Origin: Methanomassiliicoccales archaeon
Lineage (GTDB): Archaea; Thermoplasmatota; Thermoplasmata; SG8-5; JAGLSY01
Assembly (NCBI GenBank): GCA_030672365.1
Contig: DAOVGM010000055.1
Coordinates: 1 to 36,983, forward strand
DNA: 36,983 nucleotides
Direction: 5' to 3'
Each line of letters begins with the position of its first letter. Within the stretch, counting starts at the first letter, position 1. Both the position numbers and the translations under genes were made by a program. The notes beneath the pieces were generated by a model. The model made no database searches. It saw nothing but the letters and a program-made list of their open reading frames with translations, and had not been told where the DNA came from. Below are positions 29,460 to 36,983 of this stretch, piece after piece.

Positions 29460-30536
29460 CTAACGGGAGTATCTGTATTCGATATTACAGGAACCTTCCC
29501 TGCTCACCATGCAGGCGCCAATCGGGGTGTCAGGATTGCAGGCATTGCCGAACAACGGACATTCCTGCGATGTGATTACGCCGCGCAGCACGTCACCGCA
29601 TCTGCATCCCGCCGGCTCAGGATATTCTCTATTATGGACGTCAGCCAGCTCGTCCGCGAAAAGTTTTCTGGCATCGTGGTTTTCATACTCAGGTTTCAGA
29701 TCCAAACCGCTTCCGAGAATTACGGGAAATCCGCGCCAGACCACGTCCGTCGGCTCGAAGACCGCATCCATGGCAGCCAGCGCCTTCGGGTTTCCTTCAT
29801 CTTTGACCACACGCTCATACTCGTTTCGGACATAGCCCTCGCCCTTTTCTAGCTGCTCAACGAGCATAAGGCACCCCATCAGGAGGTCGAGCGGCTCGAA
29901 GCCGGCGATAACCTGAGCCACCCCGTACTTCTCGGATAAAAATTTGTATGGCTCGGTGCCGATGATGGTGCTCACATGGCCAGGCTGGATGAGGCCGTCC
30001 AGCGCAACCTCGCCGGACTCCACGATGGCCTTCAGCGCGGGCGGCACGACCCTGTGGCACGATAAAAATGATAAATTTTCGGGAGGGTGGGCCAACAAAA
30101 CAGCCGCGGTTGTCGGGGCAGTGGTCTTGAATCCCACGGCCATAAACACCACGTCCTTGTCGGTGCTGGCCGCGATATTCACAGCGTCGCCGGCGCCGTA
30201 AATGATACGGATATCAGCGCCCCCACTCTGCATGTCGGCGATGCTTTTACCGTCCACACCGGGAACGTGAGCCATGTCGCCGAAGATAGTGAGGGTCTTT
30301 CCCGCACAAGCCAGTGCCTTCGCCTCTTCGATTTCTTTCGGCGTCGTCACGCAGACCGGGCATCCGGGTCCTTGGCGGATTTCGATGTTCGCCTTTTCCA
30401 GAAGCGGCATGAGGCCGTGCCTGACCAGAGTGTCCTGGTGGGTTCCGCAGACGTGCATGAACCTCGCCTTGATGTTCTTCGACCGGATCTTCTCGACAAT
30501 TTTGGAAGCCAGCTCCCCATCTCTAAGCTCAAACAT
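29460..30536 (-). CDS. hypD: Hydrogenase maturation factor HypD
   Basis: An Fe-S scaffold on which, with HypC, the Fe(CN)2CO unit of [NiFe] hydrogenases is built. The 358-residue protein has HVCGTHQ, GPGCPVCVT (active-site Cys pair) and FGDMAHVPG. The C-terminal cysteine block GCRCGDVLRG...CPLFG...CNPDTPIGACMVS holds the [4Fe-4S] ligands. The ATG at 30536 is preceded by GAGGGG and gives the family N-terminus; a longer in-frame form starting at 30581 lacks support. It is downstream of hypA and hypC on the same strand. The natural client is the group 4 hydrogenase about 10 kb away. Confidence 0.96.
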   Translation of the reverse strand: MFELRDGELASKIVEKIRSKNIKARFMHVCGTHQDTLVRHGLMPLLEKANIEIRQGPGCPVCVTTPKEIEEAKALACAGKTLTIFGDMAHVPGVDGKSIADMQSGGADIRIIYGAGDAVNIAASTDKDVVFMAVGFKTTAPTTAAVLLAHPPENLSFLSCHRVVPPALKAIVESGEVALDGLIQPGHVSTIIGTEPYKFLSEKYGVAQVIAGFEPLDLLMGCLMLVEQLEKGEGYVRNEYERVVKDEGNPKALAAMDAVFEPTDVVWRGFPVILGSGLDLKPEYENHDARKLFADELADVHNREYPEPAGCRCGDVLRGVITSQECPLFGNACNPDTPIGACMVSREGSCNIEYRYSR

Positions 30537-30596
30537 TTTAATTCCCCTCTTTTTCAAAGTGCCGATTCTCACCCACTCCATTCCAAGGCATCGAAA

Positions 30597-30974
30597 TCAT
30601 TCCCCCACCTCTGCAATCATGTTTTTGATCTGGCATTCTCTTCCTTTCAGAATGCTCACAGACCCGTCACAGTCCGGGCACTTGATTATGGGCATTCGAA
30701 AGTGATTTTCCTCGCCCAGATAATCTACATCCCCAACCCTGCCGCATTCCTGGCATTCGATTTCCGCGGGCACGCTCTCGAAGGTGAATTTTGAACCGGC
30801 CAGACGTTCATTGTCTTCGGCCAAGGTGTTGTAGGCAAATCTCATTTGCTCCTCTGCAAGAAATGACAGCTCACCGACCTCGACAATGACTTCATTGACT
30901 TTGGTCACGTTGTTTTTTTCTATCTCGGCTTTCAAAACGTCCACGAGGGCGCACATCATGGAAAATTCATGCAT
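30597..30974 (-). CDS. hypA: Hydrogenase nickel insertion protein HypA
   Basis: Delivers nickel to the large subunit before tail cleavage. The 125-residue protein starts MHEFSMMCAL, where His2 is part of the nickel site. It has two CxxC motifs, ECQECGRVG and KCPDCDGS, forming the structural zinc site. Length is slightly above the usual ~113-120. Its ATG lies 6 bases before the HypC stop; hypD follows after about 60 bases. HypB, the usual GTPase partner, is not in the window. Confidence 0.95.
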   Translation of the reverse strand: MHEFSMMCALVDVLKAEIEKNNVTKVNEVIVEVGELSFLAEEQMRFAYNTLAEDNERLAGSKFTFESVPAEIECQECGRVGDVDYLGEENHFRMPIIKCPDCDGSVSILKGRECQIKNMIAEVGE

Positions 30975-30980
30975 CTGGCC

Positions 30981-31199
30981 TCACTCCATGGCTTCGAACA
31001 TCTGACGCCACAATTCGAGGGTTTCGAGGGCCACCTTTTCCTCCAATATCTGGATTGCAAAGCCGGTGTGGACAATCACATATTCGTCGATGCCAGCGTC
31101 CACAAGGCTCACATCGATATCTCTCTTCACGCCCCCGAAATCGACGGTGGCTTTGTTTCCCTCCAATTCTATTACCTTTCCGGGCACTGCAAGGCACAT
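30981..31199 (-). CDS. hypC: Hydrogenase assembly chaperone HypC
   Basis: A 72-residue OB-like chaperone that carries the Fe(CN)2CO unit and binds the immature large subunit. The start at 31199 gives MCLAVPGKV, with the obligatory Cys2; a longer in-frame start at 31241 would bury this cysteine and is rejected. HTGFAIQILEE is the conserved C-terminal piece. A TATA-like TTAATAAT (minus, about 31224-31231) fits a leaderless start. It is first in the hypC-hypA-hypD order. Confidence 0.95.
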   Translation of the reverse strand: MCLAVPGKVIELEGNKATVDFGGVKRDIDVSLVDAGIDEYVIVHTGFAIQILEEKVALETLELWRQMFEAME

Positions 31200-31279
31200 A
31201 TCAGCAACAAACCCACAATCGATTATTAACCTTTTGCCCAAATCGATTGTATGACTGCTAAGGTGGGCGGGTTAAGATG

Positions 31280-31372
31280 GGTCTTGCCCACCCCATTCAA
31301 TTCTTCCGTCCCCCCACCCTTCCGCTCCTCCGCTGAACCGCACCCATCCCCCTGCGGCTCTGCTCGGAGCGG
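31280..31372 (+). repeat. Dispersed C-rich hairpin element, copy R5
   Basis: CCCACCCCATTCAAT (31287-31301, shared with R1) is followed by a C-run. Then come the inverted ends CCGCTCC (31322-31328) and GGAGCGG (31366-31372), with an inner CCGCA/TGCGG stem. It lies between the HDAC-family gene and hypC. Confidence 0.75.
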
Positions 31373-31384
31373 TTTTATCGGGCC

Positions 31385-32452
31385 TTATAAGTCCCAATGT
31401 GGTTCCAGGTATTTCTTGACATCCTCAATAGTCTCGTCCAGCATCTCATCAAGGACGTTCTCCGGGAAACCCCGCGACCCTTTGTATTCAGGAGGCGAGT
31501 GTGCCTTGTAATCGATGTCCAATTTTTCAACACCGCAGAACAAAGCCAGCCATCCGTAGATCACCGACGGACCGTAGCCGCTCACCATCATGTCCAGAAG
31601 TTTTCCGCAAGTCTGGTCCGATATCTCGCGAACCTCTCTGCCGAGCATGGCCAGACCGTCATAATCTAGGCTCAAAAGCGTCAGTTCATCGCCGACGTAT
31701 GGGTCCGACCCACCGTTTCGGATGACAATATCCGGCTCGAAAGCCCTCGAAACCGGCACGACAATCTCGTCCATCGCCCTTTCATAGTGCCCGAAGCCAG
31801 CATACGGCGGCATCGGCACGTTCACCGTATATCCACGACCAACACCGGCACCGACTTCATGGGCAAAGCCTCGGCCCGGATACAACGTTCTCGGGTCCTG
31901 ATGGATCGAGATGAATAAAACCTGCTGGCTCTCCCAGAAGATGTCCATAGTTCCATTGCCCTGATGGGCGTCGGTATCGATTATCAAAACTTTTTCAACA
32001 CCGTGATTCTGGTGCAGAGCCTTCGCCACGATAGCCACGTCGTTGTAGAGGCAGAATCCTTCTCCATAGTTCCTGCCGGCATGATGAAACCCGCCGAAAG
32101 TGTGGGCAATCGAAACCTCACCTTCAACCAACAACTTCGCGGCGTCCAGACCCGAACCGGCGATCAGGGATTGAATGTCCATCACGTCCCTATTTACGGG
32201 CGTGTCGAGGGTCAGATTGCCCCCGACATCGGCCAGATGCTCGACGTAATCGAGATAACTCTCGTCGTGAGCCAGTAATAGCTCGTCGTGAGTCGCATGC
32301 CTCAAACCTCGGACATCCAGCCTGTCCCCCAGGCCCGCCGCCTTTAACAAATCCATGAACTTTAGAAAACGATCGCCTGTGAAAGGATGACCCTGGCCGA
32401 AGTTGAACCTGGCCAGCTCATCGCTGAAAAAAATCGGAATACCGGATGGCAA
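31385..32452 (-). CDS. Histone deacetylase family protein (AcuC/HDAC-like)
   Basis: A zinc-dependent deacetylase of the arginase/deacetylase fold. The 355-residue protein has GGFHHAG with the catalytic His pair (123-124), the zinc ligands in DTDAHQGNGT (Asp161, His163), and the third ligand in NGGSDPY (Asp250). Archaeal members may act on acetyl-lysine in proteins, acetylpolyamines or other amides; the sequence does not decide. The gene lies 20 bases downstream of a Lys/Ala-rich coiled-coil protein on the same strand, so the two probably share a transcript. A start at ATG 32452 fits family length. Confidence 0.92.
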   Translation of the reverse strand: MPSGIPIFFSDELARFNFGQGHPFTGDRFLKFMDLLKAAGLGDRLDVRGLRHATHDELLLAHDESYLDYVEHLADVGGNLTLDTPVNRDVMDIQSLIAGSGLDAAKLLVEGEVSIAHTFGGFHHAGRNYGEGFCLYNDVAIVAKALHQNHGVEKVLIIDTDAHQGNGTMDIFWESQQVLFISIHQDPRTLYPGRGFAHEVGAGVGRGYTVNVPMPPYAGFGHYERAMDEIVVPVSRAFEPDIVIRNGGSDPYVGDELTLLSLDYDGLAMLGREVREISDQTCGKLLDMMVSGYGPSVIYGWLALFCGVEKLDIDYKAHSPPEYKGSRGFPENVLDEMLDETIEDVKKYLEPHWDL

Positions 32453-32472
32453 CGCCTTCGCCTTCCGGGCAT

Positions 32473-32706
32473 TTATGGTTTATGGTCCAGCTGCGTCGCC
32501 TTGTCCTTGAGCTGCCTTATCTTCGAACGGATCTTCTGAAGGTTCATCTCTATCTTTCGGGCCTTCGCCTCGAGATTGGCGGCCTTCGCCCTGAGCTTTG
32601 CGGCTTTGGCCTGCGCCTTCGCGTCCTTGGACATCTGCTTCGCTTCTTTCATGGCAGATTTGGCCTCATGCTTGGAAGCTTTCGCATCCCCTTGATAACT
32701 TGACAT
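32473..32706 (-). CDS. Lys/Ala-rich coiled-coil protein
   Basis: I do not recognise this 77-residue protein. About 17 Lys and 4 Arg oppose about 4 Asp and 4 Glu, so it is strongly basic. Most of it is repeats of the EAK / DAKAQAK / LRAKAANLEAK type, predicting one long helix or coiled coil, reminiscent of histone H1-like tails. It could also be a simple structural helix. A TATA-like TTTATATC (minus, 32735-32742) predicts transcription start near 32712, so ATG 32706 is preferred over ATG 32715. It directly precedes the HDAC-family gene. Confidence 0.72.
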   Translation of the reverse strand: MSSYQGDAKASKHEAKSAMKEAKQMSKDAKAQAKAAKLRAKAANLEAKARKIEMNLQKIRSKIRQLKDKATQLDHKP

Positions 32707-32734
32707 GGTAATCATCCCGCAATGGAAGAGCGGT

Positions 32735-32742
32735 GATATAAA
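32735..32742 (-). promoter_or_regulatory. TATA-like promoter of the Lys-rich protein/HDAC pair
   Basis: The minus strand reads GATATAAACC in reverse complement as GGTTTATATC. It lies about 30 bases before ATG 32706. Confidence 0.6.
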
Positions 32743-32764
32743 CCTTCGTGGGATGGGCGCGTGT

Positions 32765-32881
32765 CGAGTGTCCTACCCCAGCCAGTCTTTATATTTCTGC
32801 CCGCCCTTGCCAGTTATATATCCCCCCACCCGCCGCTCCTGCGCTGGCCAAACCCTCCCCCCTTTGGCCTGCTCGGAGCGG
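32765..32881 (+). repeat. Dispersed C-rich hairpin element, copy R6
   Basis: Outer ends CCGCTCC (32833-32839) and GGAGCGG (32875-32881) and an inner stem GGCCAAA (32846-32852) with TTTGGCC (32863-32869) form a long hairpin. It is preceded by CCCCCCACCCGCCG. It occupies the divergent gap before the MiaB-like gene. Confidence 0.75.
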
Positions 32882-32927
32882 AAGGCAAGAGGTTAGAAAT
32901 AAATACTGGATGGGGGTTTTCAAGGCA

Positions 32928-34307
32928 ATGAAAATATTGTTCGAATCCTACGGCTGCACCCTGAACAAGGGCGAGGCGGAGGAGATCAAAGAGGCATTGA
33001 TTGCCGACGGCCAGACAATCGTCGAGCCCAATGAGGATTTCAACAGAGTGGTTTTGTTTACGTGTTGTGTTATCGAAACAACACAACTGAAAATGATGAA
33101 AAGAATAAATGAATTGGCTGACGCAAACAAAGAAATCGCAGTGTGCGGATGTCTCGGCGCGGTTTTCGAGAGTCAGATTCTCAAAGTTGCGCCGAATGCC
33201 ATGATTTTCCCTCCACAACTTTCCCAGGCCGCGATCAAAGCATCGTTGTGCGGCGACCCACGCTCCCCCACTGCCCAATTTGTCCAACCCGCCCGCCCCC
33301 CGGCCTTGCCCTCCCAACAACTAGTGCAGCAGCCCCAACAACAAACCCAGCCAGCTTACCAGCAACCGGTTCAGCAACAACCACAACAGACACAGCTAGA
33401 TGGCGACGCGATTGGAATTCTGCCAATCGCGACGGGCTGTCTCGGGCACTGCACTTACTGCATAACAAGAAGGGCGAGGGGACCGCTCAGGAGCAGGCCG
33501 ATATCCGCCATTCTCGACAGGGCCGGCAAGTTAGTGGGGGCAGGCTGTGCGGAACTCCGACTGACCGCCCAGGATACGGGCATCTTCGGCATCGACACAG
33601 GGACCGACCTGCCCGAACTCCTGAACAGTCTGACAGCCCTCAAAGGCGATTTCATGGTCCGCGTCGGGATGATGACCCCGAACTCCGCCCTGCAAAACCT
33701 CGACGCGCTGGTTTCGGCTTTTAAATCTCCCAAGATTTTCAAATTTCTCCATCTGCCTGTCCAGTCAGGCGACGACAGAACTCTGAAAGCAATGGGACGA
33801 GAATACACAACCGCCGAGTTCAGAACAGTCGTCGAGGCCTTCAGAAATGCCGAGCCAGACATCTCACTCTCGACAGACATCATCGTCGGCTTTCCGGGCG
33901 AGACCGACACGCAGTTCGAGCTGAGCCTGAGCATGATAAAGAAGATCAAACCGGACATCGTGAACGTGACGCGTTTCTCATCGCGTCCCGGAACCGAGGC
34001 AGAGATGCTGGCCGACCAGGTTCCCGGTTGGGCCGCGAAGGAGCGCTCCCGGATTCTCACAGATCTGAGATTTGAGGTCACAGGTCAGAACTATTCAAAG
34101 TTTATCGGGCGAGAATTGGACGTGCTGGCCACCGAAAACCGAAAGCCCGGAACTACGTTTTTCAGAACCCGTGAATACAAGCCGGTTGTCGTGAACGGCG
34201 ACCACCAACTCGGAAAATGGCACAGGGTGAGGATAACTGGCCACGAGAAAACGCACCTCGCGGGCGAATTGATTAGTGTAAAGGGTCAAGAACTCCCTGG
34301 TCTTTAG
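32928..34307 (+). CDS. MiaB-like tRNA methylthiotransferase with Q/P-rich insertion
   Basis: A radical SAM enzyme expected to add a methylthio group to t6A37 of tRNA (archaeal/CDKAL1-like branch). The 459-residue protein has N-terminal cluster cysteines in YGCTLNKGE (Cys10), FTCCVIE (about 46) and VCGCLG (about 75). The radical SAM motif is CLGHCTYC (171-178), and a TRAM-like end follows (about 395-455). A 47-residue insertion (about 111-157) of Pro and Gln separates the first two domains, where relatives have a short linker; its DNA resembles the intergenic C-rich elements. Start ATG 32928 follows a TATA-like AGAAATAAATAC (about 32895-32906), fitting a leaderless mRNA. A longer form to 32748 would read through R6. 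Confidence 0.92.
   Translation: MKILFESYGCTLNKGEAEEIKEALIADGQTIVEPNEDFNRVVLFTCCVIETTQLKMMKRINELADANKEIAVCGCLGAVFESQILKVAPNAMIFPPQLSQAAIKASLCGDPRSPTAQFVQPARPPALPSQQLVQQPQQQTQPAYQQPVQQQPQQTQLDGDAIGILPIATGCLGHCTYCITRRARGPLRSRPISAILDRAGKLVGAGCAELRLTAQDTGIFGIDTGTDLPELLNSLTALKGDFMVRVGMMTPNSALQNLDALVSAFKSPKIFKFLHLPVQSGDDRTLKAMGREYTTAEFRTVVEAFRNAEPDISLSTDIIVGFPGETDTQFELSLSMIKKIKPDIVNVTRFSSRPGTEAEMLADQVPGWAAKERSRILTDLRFEVTGQNYSKFIGRELDVLATENRKPGTTFFRTREYKPVVVNGDHQLGKWHRVRITGHEKTHLAGELISVKGQELPGL
33258..33398 (+). repeat. C-rich element fragment and Q/P-coding tract inside the MiaB-like gene (copy R7)
   Basis: CCCAATTTGTCCAACCCGCC at 33274-33293, then GCCCCCC, matches R2 at 11482-11509. Downstream bases encode a run rich in Gln (CAA/CAG) codons. 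The whole tract is in frame and has a base composition unlike the flanking coding sequence. Confidence 0.6.
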
Positions 34308-34381
34308 GCTAGGGATGAATTGACCCGTTTGATAGCAAACGTGGTAGATTGCCGTATACACATCGATAATCATCAAAGAAA

Positions 34382-34488
34382 CTCGAAGCCTTCCGTGGCT
34401 TCGAGAAATTGTGCATATGGCTCACTGAAAGGAAACTTCCAGGCCAGGATTGTAACGCTAGGTCGTTAAGACGAGCTATGGCTCGTCT
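34382..34488. terminator. Two hairpins in a convergent intergenic gap
   Basis: CTCGAAGCC (34382-34390) pairs with GGCTTCGAG (34397-34405) around a 6-base loop. AGACGAGC (34469-34476) pairs with GCTCGTCT (34481-34488) around TATG. They lie between the convergent ends of the MiaB-like and TPR genes, where transcript ends are expected. A structured RNA cannot be excluded. Confidence 0.45.
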
Positions 34489-34521
34489 GAATATGGTCTG
34501 GTAGTTTACTGGAATGACTGC

Positions 34522-35808
34522 TCATCGACCAAGTTTCTCGACGTCTGCCATCACGTCCTCATAACTCTTATCGGTTCCGAGCTCTTTGTAGATGGCCAGT
34601 GCCTCGTTGTATCGTTCAAGGGCGTCATCCTTTCTCTTTAGGGCGGCGAAGGCATTCCCCAACTCATGCGTAGCGTCGGCCAGATACTTAGGAATACCCA
34701 GTTTCTTGAGAGTTGTGATGCAAGATTCGAAGTGCGGCACAGCCTCTTCGTATCTCTTCTGGTCCAGATACAGCTCTCCGAACTTCATGCTGACCCCCGC
34801 CATACCTATCTCGTCGTCCGTTTTTTTCAGCAGGTCGGTCGAGCGATCGAGTGCCTCCTCGGCCTTCCCGAAATCCTCCAGCTTGGTGTACGCTTCCCCC
34901 ACGTTAAACAAGGCCCAGGCAACGGTGTTCATGTACCCCTCCTTCTCGATGAGCCCGATGCACTTCTCGTAGTGCTCGGCGGCGCCCTGCCAGTCTTTCT
35001 TTAACGAATAAACGACGCCCATGTTCATGTAAACGCTACCGAGGTTATACACGTCAAACCTCGGGTCGAACAGAGCAAGACTTTTTTCGTAATAATTCAG
35101 ACCTTCGTCGTACTCGCCGCACTCTCCGAAGACATCTCCAAGGTCTTTGTAAGTGTAGGCTAGATTGAGCTCGTCCTTTTGCTTTTTAAAATACTCGGCG
35201 CTCTTGAAACCGTACTCTTTGGCCTGGTCGAACTTTCCGGTGCGCCAGGCGAGTTTTCCGAGGCCTCGGAACGCCAGCGCCCTCGAATCCTTGTCTTCAT
35301 ATTCAAGGGACTTGGCCAGCATTTCGTCCAAGTACTCGCCTGCTGAATCCCAGTTTCCCATCTCCAAATATACAGAGCCAGTGCTGTCCAGCGTTTTTAA
35401 TTCCTCTAGTTTCCTGCCAAGCTCCCGGGACAGCTTCAAAGCCTCTTCCAGATACTCGAGGGCGTTCTCCCACTCTCCGATGAAAGAGCAAATGTCTCCC
35501 AGCCGAATCAAAGCATCCATTTTGTTCGTTTTGCTGATGCGCTCCGCAATCTCGCCCCCAACATGAGCCAGCTCATCCAGAACCCTGAATTTTTCGATTT
35601 CCTTTACGATCTTTTCGGCTTTCTCGCGACCGGTGAACGTCAGGATTGCGTCGAAAAGCACTTTCGACAACTTGTCGATATCGTCGACAGATATCTCACT
35701 CCACAAAATTCCCAAGTCCCCGCATTGCTTTTTCAGAATGTTCTCGCCCATGGATTTTAGCTCGCGCCTGAGAATCCGTTTGATAACAAGGGACAGATGA
35801 CTAACCAT
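34522..35808 (-). CDS. Tetratricopeptide repeat (TPR) protein
   Basis: A 428-residue soluble protein of about eight to nine TPR units from residue ~95 to the end. Typical hairpins such as GEWENALEYLEEALKLSREL, GKFDQAKEYGFKSAEYF and KRKDDALERYNEALAIYKEL recur every ~40 residues. The first ~95 residues are helical and do not match TPR; they may be a separate small domain. The function is unknown, but TPR arrays bind peptides or partner proteins. The upstream gene, 9 bases away on the same strand, encodes a membrane zinc-ribbon protein, so the two likely form a complex at the membrane. Confidence 0.85.
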   Translation of the reverse strand: MVSHLSLVIKRILRRELKSMGENILKKQCGDLGILWSEISVDDIDKLSKVLFDAILTFTGREKAEKIVKEIEKFRVLDELAHVGGEIAERISKTNKMDALIRLGDICSFIGEWENALEYLEEALKLSRELGRKLEELKTLDSTGSVYLEMGNWDSAGEYLDEMLAKSLEYEDKDSRALAFRGLGKLAWRTGKFDQAKEYGFKSAEYFKKQKDELNLAYTYKDLGDVFGECGEYDEGLNYYEKSLALFDPRFDVYNLGSVYMNMGVVYSLKKDWQGAAEHYEKCIGLIEKEGYMNTVAWALFNVGEAYTKLEDFGKAEEALDRSTDLLKKTDDEIGMAGVSMKFGELYLDQKRYEEAVPHFESCITTLKKLGIPKYLADATHELGNAFAALKRKDDALERYNEALAIYKELGTDKSYEDVMADVEKLGR

Positions 35809-35817
35809 GATTCCTCC

Positions 35818-36126
35818 TCAATGAAGGGAGCGCTTGCATTTTATACAAATAATGCGTGTTTCCTTCCCGCACTTCATACACTTTCCCCCGCCGAACTTCT
35901 CCCTGACCGGTGCGTGGCAGCACTCCGAAACCGAATTGACAATGTGACCGCAATATTTACAAGGATGCTGCTTCGGCGACTTGTCTGCAAAATATCTGTT
36001 GAAAACGTAAAGGCCGACATAAAGACCGAGAAAGATCAAACCAAGGATTATTATGTAAGTGCACAGCAAGCCAGTGCCCTCGTTTTCTGTCTGCAGCGGA
36101 TAAAAGAGAAGATTCAACACACTCAC
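35818..36126 (-). CDS. Membrane-anchored zinc-ribbon protein
   Basis: A 102-residue protein with one hydrophobic helix (about residues 22-43) followed by a cysteine-rich cytoplasmic or exposed part. That part contains CKYCGH, a CC pair, CMKCGK and CIKCKR, consistent with two zinc ribbons. No enzymatic motif is seen. It sits directly upstream of the TPR gene and probably shares its transcript. It could be an adaptor or a regulatory membrane protein; nothing more specific can be said. Confidence 0.75.
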   Translation of the reverse strand: MSVLNLLFYPLQTENEGTGLLCTYIIILGLIFLGLYVGLYVFNRYFADKSPKQHPCKYCGHIVNSVSECCHAPVREKFGGGKCMKCGKETRIICIKCKRSLH

Positions 36127-36162
36127 GAATACATGTAGAAGTCTAAAAGGTTTTGCTCGATT

Positions 36163-36390
36163 TCAGTAAAACGAGTATAAAGAATATCTTACGCCAGTGC
36201 CCCGAAGGGCAGTGTGAAGTTCATCGACCATTTTTTTGTAGGATGCCCCAACCCCCTCGCCGATTCCGCCCTCCATGACGAAATCATAGTCTCCCATGAC
36301 TGGCTTCCATCCGATACCTTCCAATTTATCGATGATTTTGGACGGAAACCCAGCCTCACTACTGAACTGGATTTTCAGATAGGTTTTCAT
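36163..36390 (-). CDS. Small protein related to the one at 23973, unknown function
   Basis: A 75-residue protein: MKTYLKIQ, then PVMGDYDFVMEGG and a final GVRYSLYSFY. These three landmarks recur, in the same order, in the 88-residue protein at 23973-24239. The pattern suggests a compact alpha/beta fold with three strands. I do not know its function. It is monocistronic, between the zinc-ribbon gene and tRNA-Gly, and its promoter region is shared with the tRNA on the opposite strand. Confidence 0.75.
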   Translation of the reverse strand: MKTYLKIQFSSEAGFPSKIIDKLEGIGWKPVMGDYDFVMEGGIGEGVGASYKKMVDELHTALRGTGVRYSLYSFY

Positions 36391-36490
36391 ATATCGGCTC
36401 CGCGGACGGTAATCCGCCCTCCCCTCTTAATTTTGACGGAGCCAATCGAAAGTTATTAAATAATTGACCTCATCCCAATGCCCCCGACAT

Positions 36491-36563
36491 GCGGGTGTGG
36501 TGTAGCCTGGTATCACTCTAGCTTGCCAAGCTAGTAACTCGGGTCCAAATCCCGGCACCCGCA
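36491..36563 (+). tRNA. tRNA-Gly(GCC)
   Basis: The acceptor GCGGGTG pairs with CACCCGC (36556-36562), with discriminator A. The anticodon stem CTAGC/GCTAG holds TTGCCAA, anticodon GCC. The T-stem is TCGGG/CCCGG with loop TCCAAAT. A TATA-like TTATTAAATAA (about 36452-36462) lies about 33 bases upstream. No intron; CCA is not encoded. Confidence 0.95.
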
Positions 36564-36647
36564 TCGGATTTTTATTGTATCCGATGGGGGCGCGCCCGCC
36601 GTCCTTTCATGTGGCCGATGGGGGAATCCACAAACGTTAAAATATTT

Positions 36648-36983
36648 TCAATCAACATTACCCCGCGCCACTATTTCCTTAACATACTGACTGCCCTTTT
36701 CCATCATGAAATTGAACTCTTCCTTTCCGTAGGGCTTCTCTCCCCTCAACTCTTCGGAGTACGCATTCTTCGGCACGAACTGCTGGAGAACGTACTTTTC
36801 CGCGCCTTTTATGTCCTTGACCAGGTCGGCAAAACCCTCATCAGTGATCAGAGCCGGAACGATGGTCGTCCTGAACTCATAATCGACTCCGGAGTTCATA
36901 ATAATCTCGATGCTGGTCCGTATTTTTTCGAGGTCCACCTTGACGCCGGCAGCGACATCATACCTCTCATCCAACGGCGCCTT
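36648..36983 (-). CDS. Radical SAM protein, NrdG/pyruvate-formate-lyase-activase-like (partial)
   Basis: The frame is open to the window edge, so only the C-terminal ~111 residues are present. They include DERYDVAAG, an RTTIVPALITDEGF block and LQQFVPKNAYSEEL, typical of archaeal anaerobic ribonucleotide-reductase-activating enzymes (NrdG) and related glycyl-radical activases. The CxxxCxxC cluster lies upstream, outside the window. The activated enzyme itself is not visible. An NrdG assignment is likely but not proven by this tail. Confidence 0.78.
   Translation of the reverse strand, partial: KAPLDERYDVAAGVKVDLEKIRTSIEIIMNSGVDYEFRTTIVPALITDEGFADLVKDIKGAEKYVLQQFVPKNAYSEELRGEKPYGKEEFNFMMEKGSQYVKEIVARGNVD

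Noticed and set aside
32748-32927. N-terminal extension of the MiaB-like protein
   Set aside because: It would translate through the R6 hairpin, and a TATA-like site predicts transcription starting near 32926.
34382-34488. Possible structured RNA gene
   Set aside because: Two short independent hairpins in a convergent gap are more simply explained as terminators; no promoter-like signal was seen.
36567-36620. Possible further copy of the C-rich family after tRNA-Gly
   Set aside because: It is G/C-rich but lacks the shared modules and inverted ends.

Overview
The window is archaeal. It carries an Orc1/Cdc6 initiator with an ORB-like site in front of it, an aIF1A-Rio1-KH-domain translation/ribosome cluster, a HerA ATPase, a Sec11-like signal peptidase, archaeal pantoate kinase next to CoaBC, TATA-box promoters about 25 bp upstream of often leaderless starts, and a tRNA gene interrupted by bulge-helix-bulge introns. 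Gene content (group 4 [NiFe] hydrogenase, glutamate dehydrogenase, M42 peptidase, GcvT, a probable NrdG-type radical SAM activase) suggests an anaerobic, amino-acid/peptide-using, H2-cycling euryarchaeote. A Thermoplasmatota-like lineage is my best guess, but that is inference from gene content only.

Layout. 1-3.5 kb: end of an ABC ATPase, its ABC-2 permease, a stand-alone Lrp/AsnC effector domain, adenylate kinase and an ATP-NAD-kinase-like protein. 3.5-3.9 kb: tRNA-Arg(CCT) on the minus strand and, divergent to it, tRNA-Ala(TGC) with two introns, one of them in the T-loop. 3.8-8.2 kb (minus): KH protein, Rio1 kinase, aIF1A, an M42 aminopeptidase, and a GcvT-like protein with an internal 13-residue tandem repeat. 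8.2-12.1 kb: small membrane protein, candidate replication origin, orc1/cdc6, signal peptidase, deoxycytidylate deaminase. 12.1-20.5 kb: an 11-gene membrane-bound [NiFe] hydrogenase/complex I-like operon ending in a maturation protease. 20.6-23.7 kb: glutamate dehydrogenase convergent with an FMN glutamate-synthase-like protein. 24.0-26.4 kb: a small protein, CoaBC and pantoate kinase (CoA biosynthesis). 26.5-32.7 kb (minus): DUF357 protein, membrane protein, HerA, HypD-HypA-HypC, a histone-deacetylase-family enzyme and a Lys/Ala-rich coiled-coil protein. 32.9-37 kb: a MiaB-like methylthiotransferase, a TPR protein with a zinc-ribbon membrane partner, a small protein, tRNA-Gly(GCC) and part of a radical SAM activase.

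How it fits together. The hydrogenase keeps both CxxC pairs that bind the NiFe centre. It has a HycI-type protease at the end of its operon, and HypA, HypC and HypD lie 10 kb away, so a functional H2-cycling enzyme is supported. HypB, HypE and HypF are not in the window. Its membrane arm contains a NuoA-like subunit, which is unusual for a hydrogenase.

The least expected signals are non-coding. First, tRNA-Ala has a canonical 37/38 intron plus a second intron at 59/60; both fit the same bulge-helix-bulge geometry. Second, a dispersed family of C-rich, hairpin-forming elements with CCGCTCC...GGAGCGG ends fills several intergenic gaps and appears to have entered the coding region of the MiaB-like gene. 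All calls come from reading the sequence and supplied translations; no database search was run.
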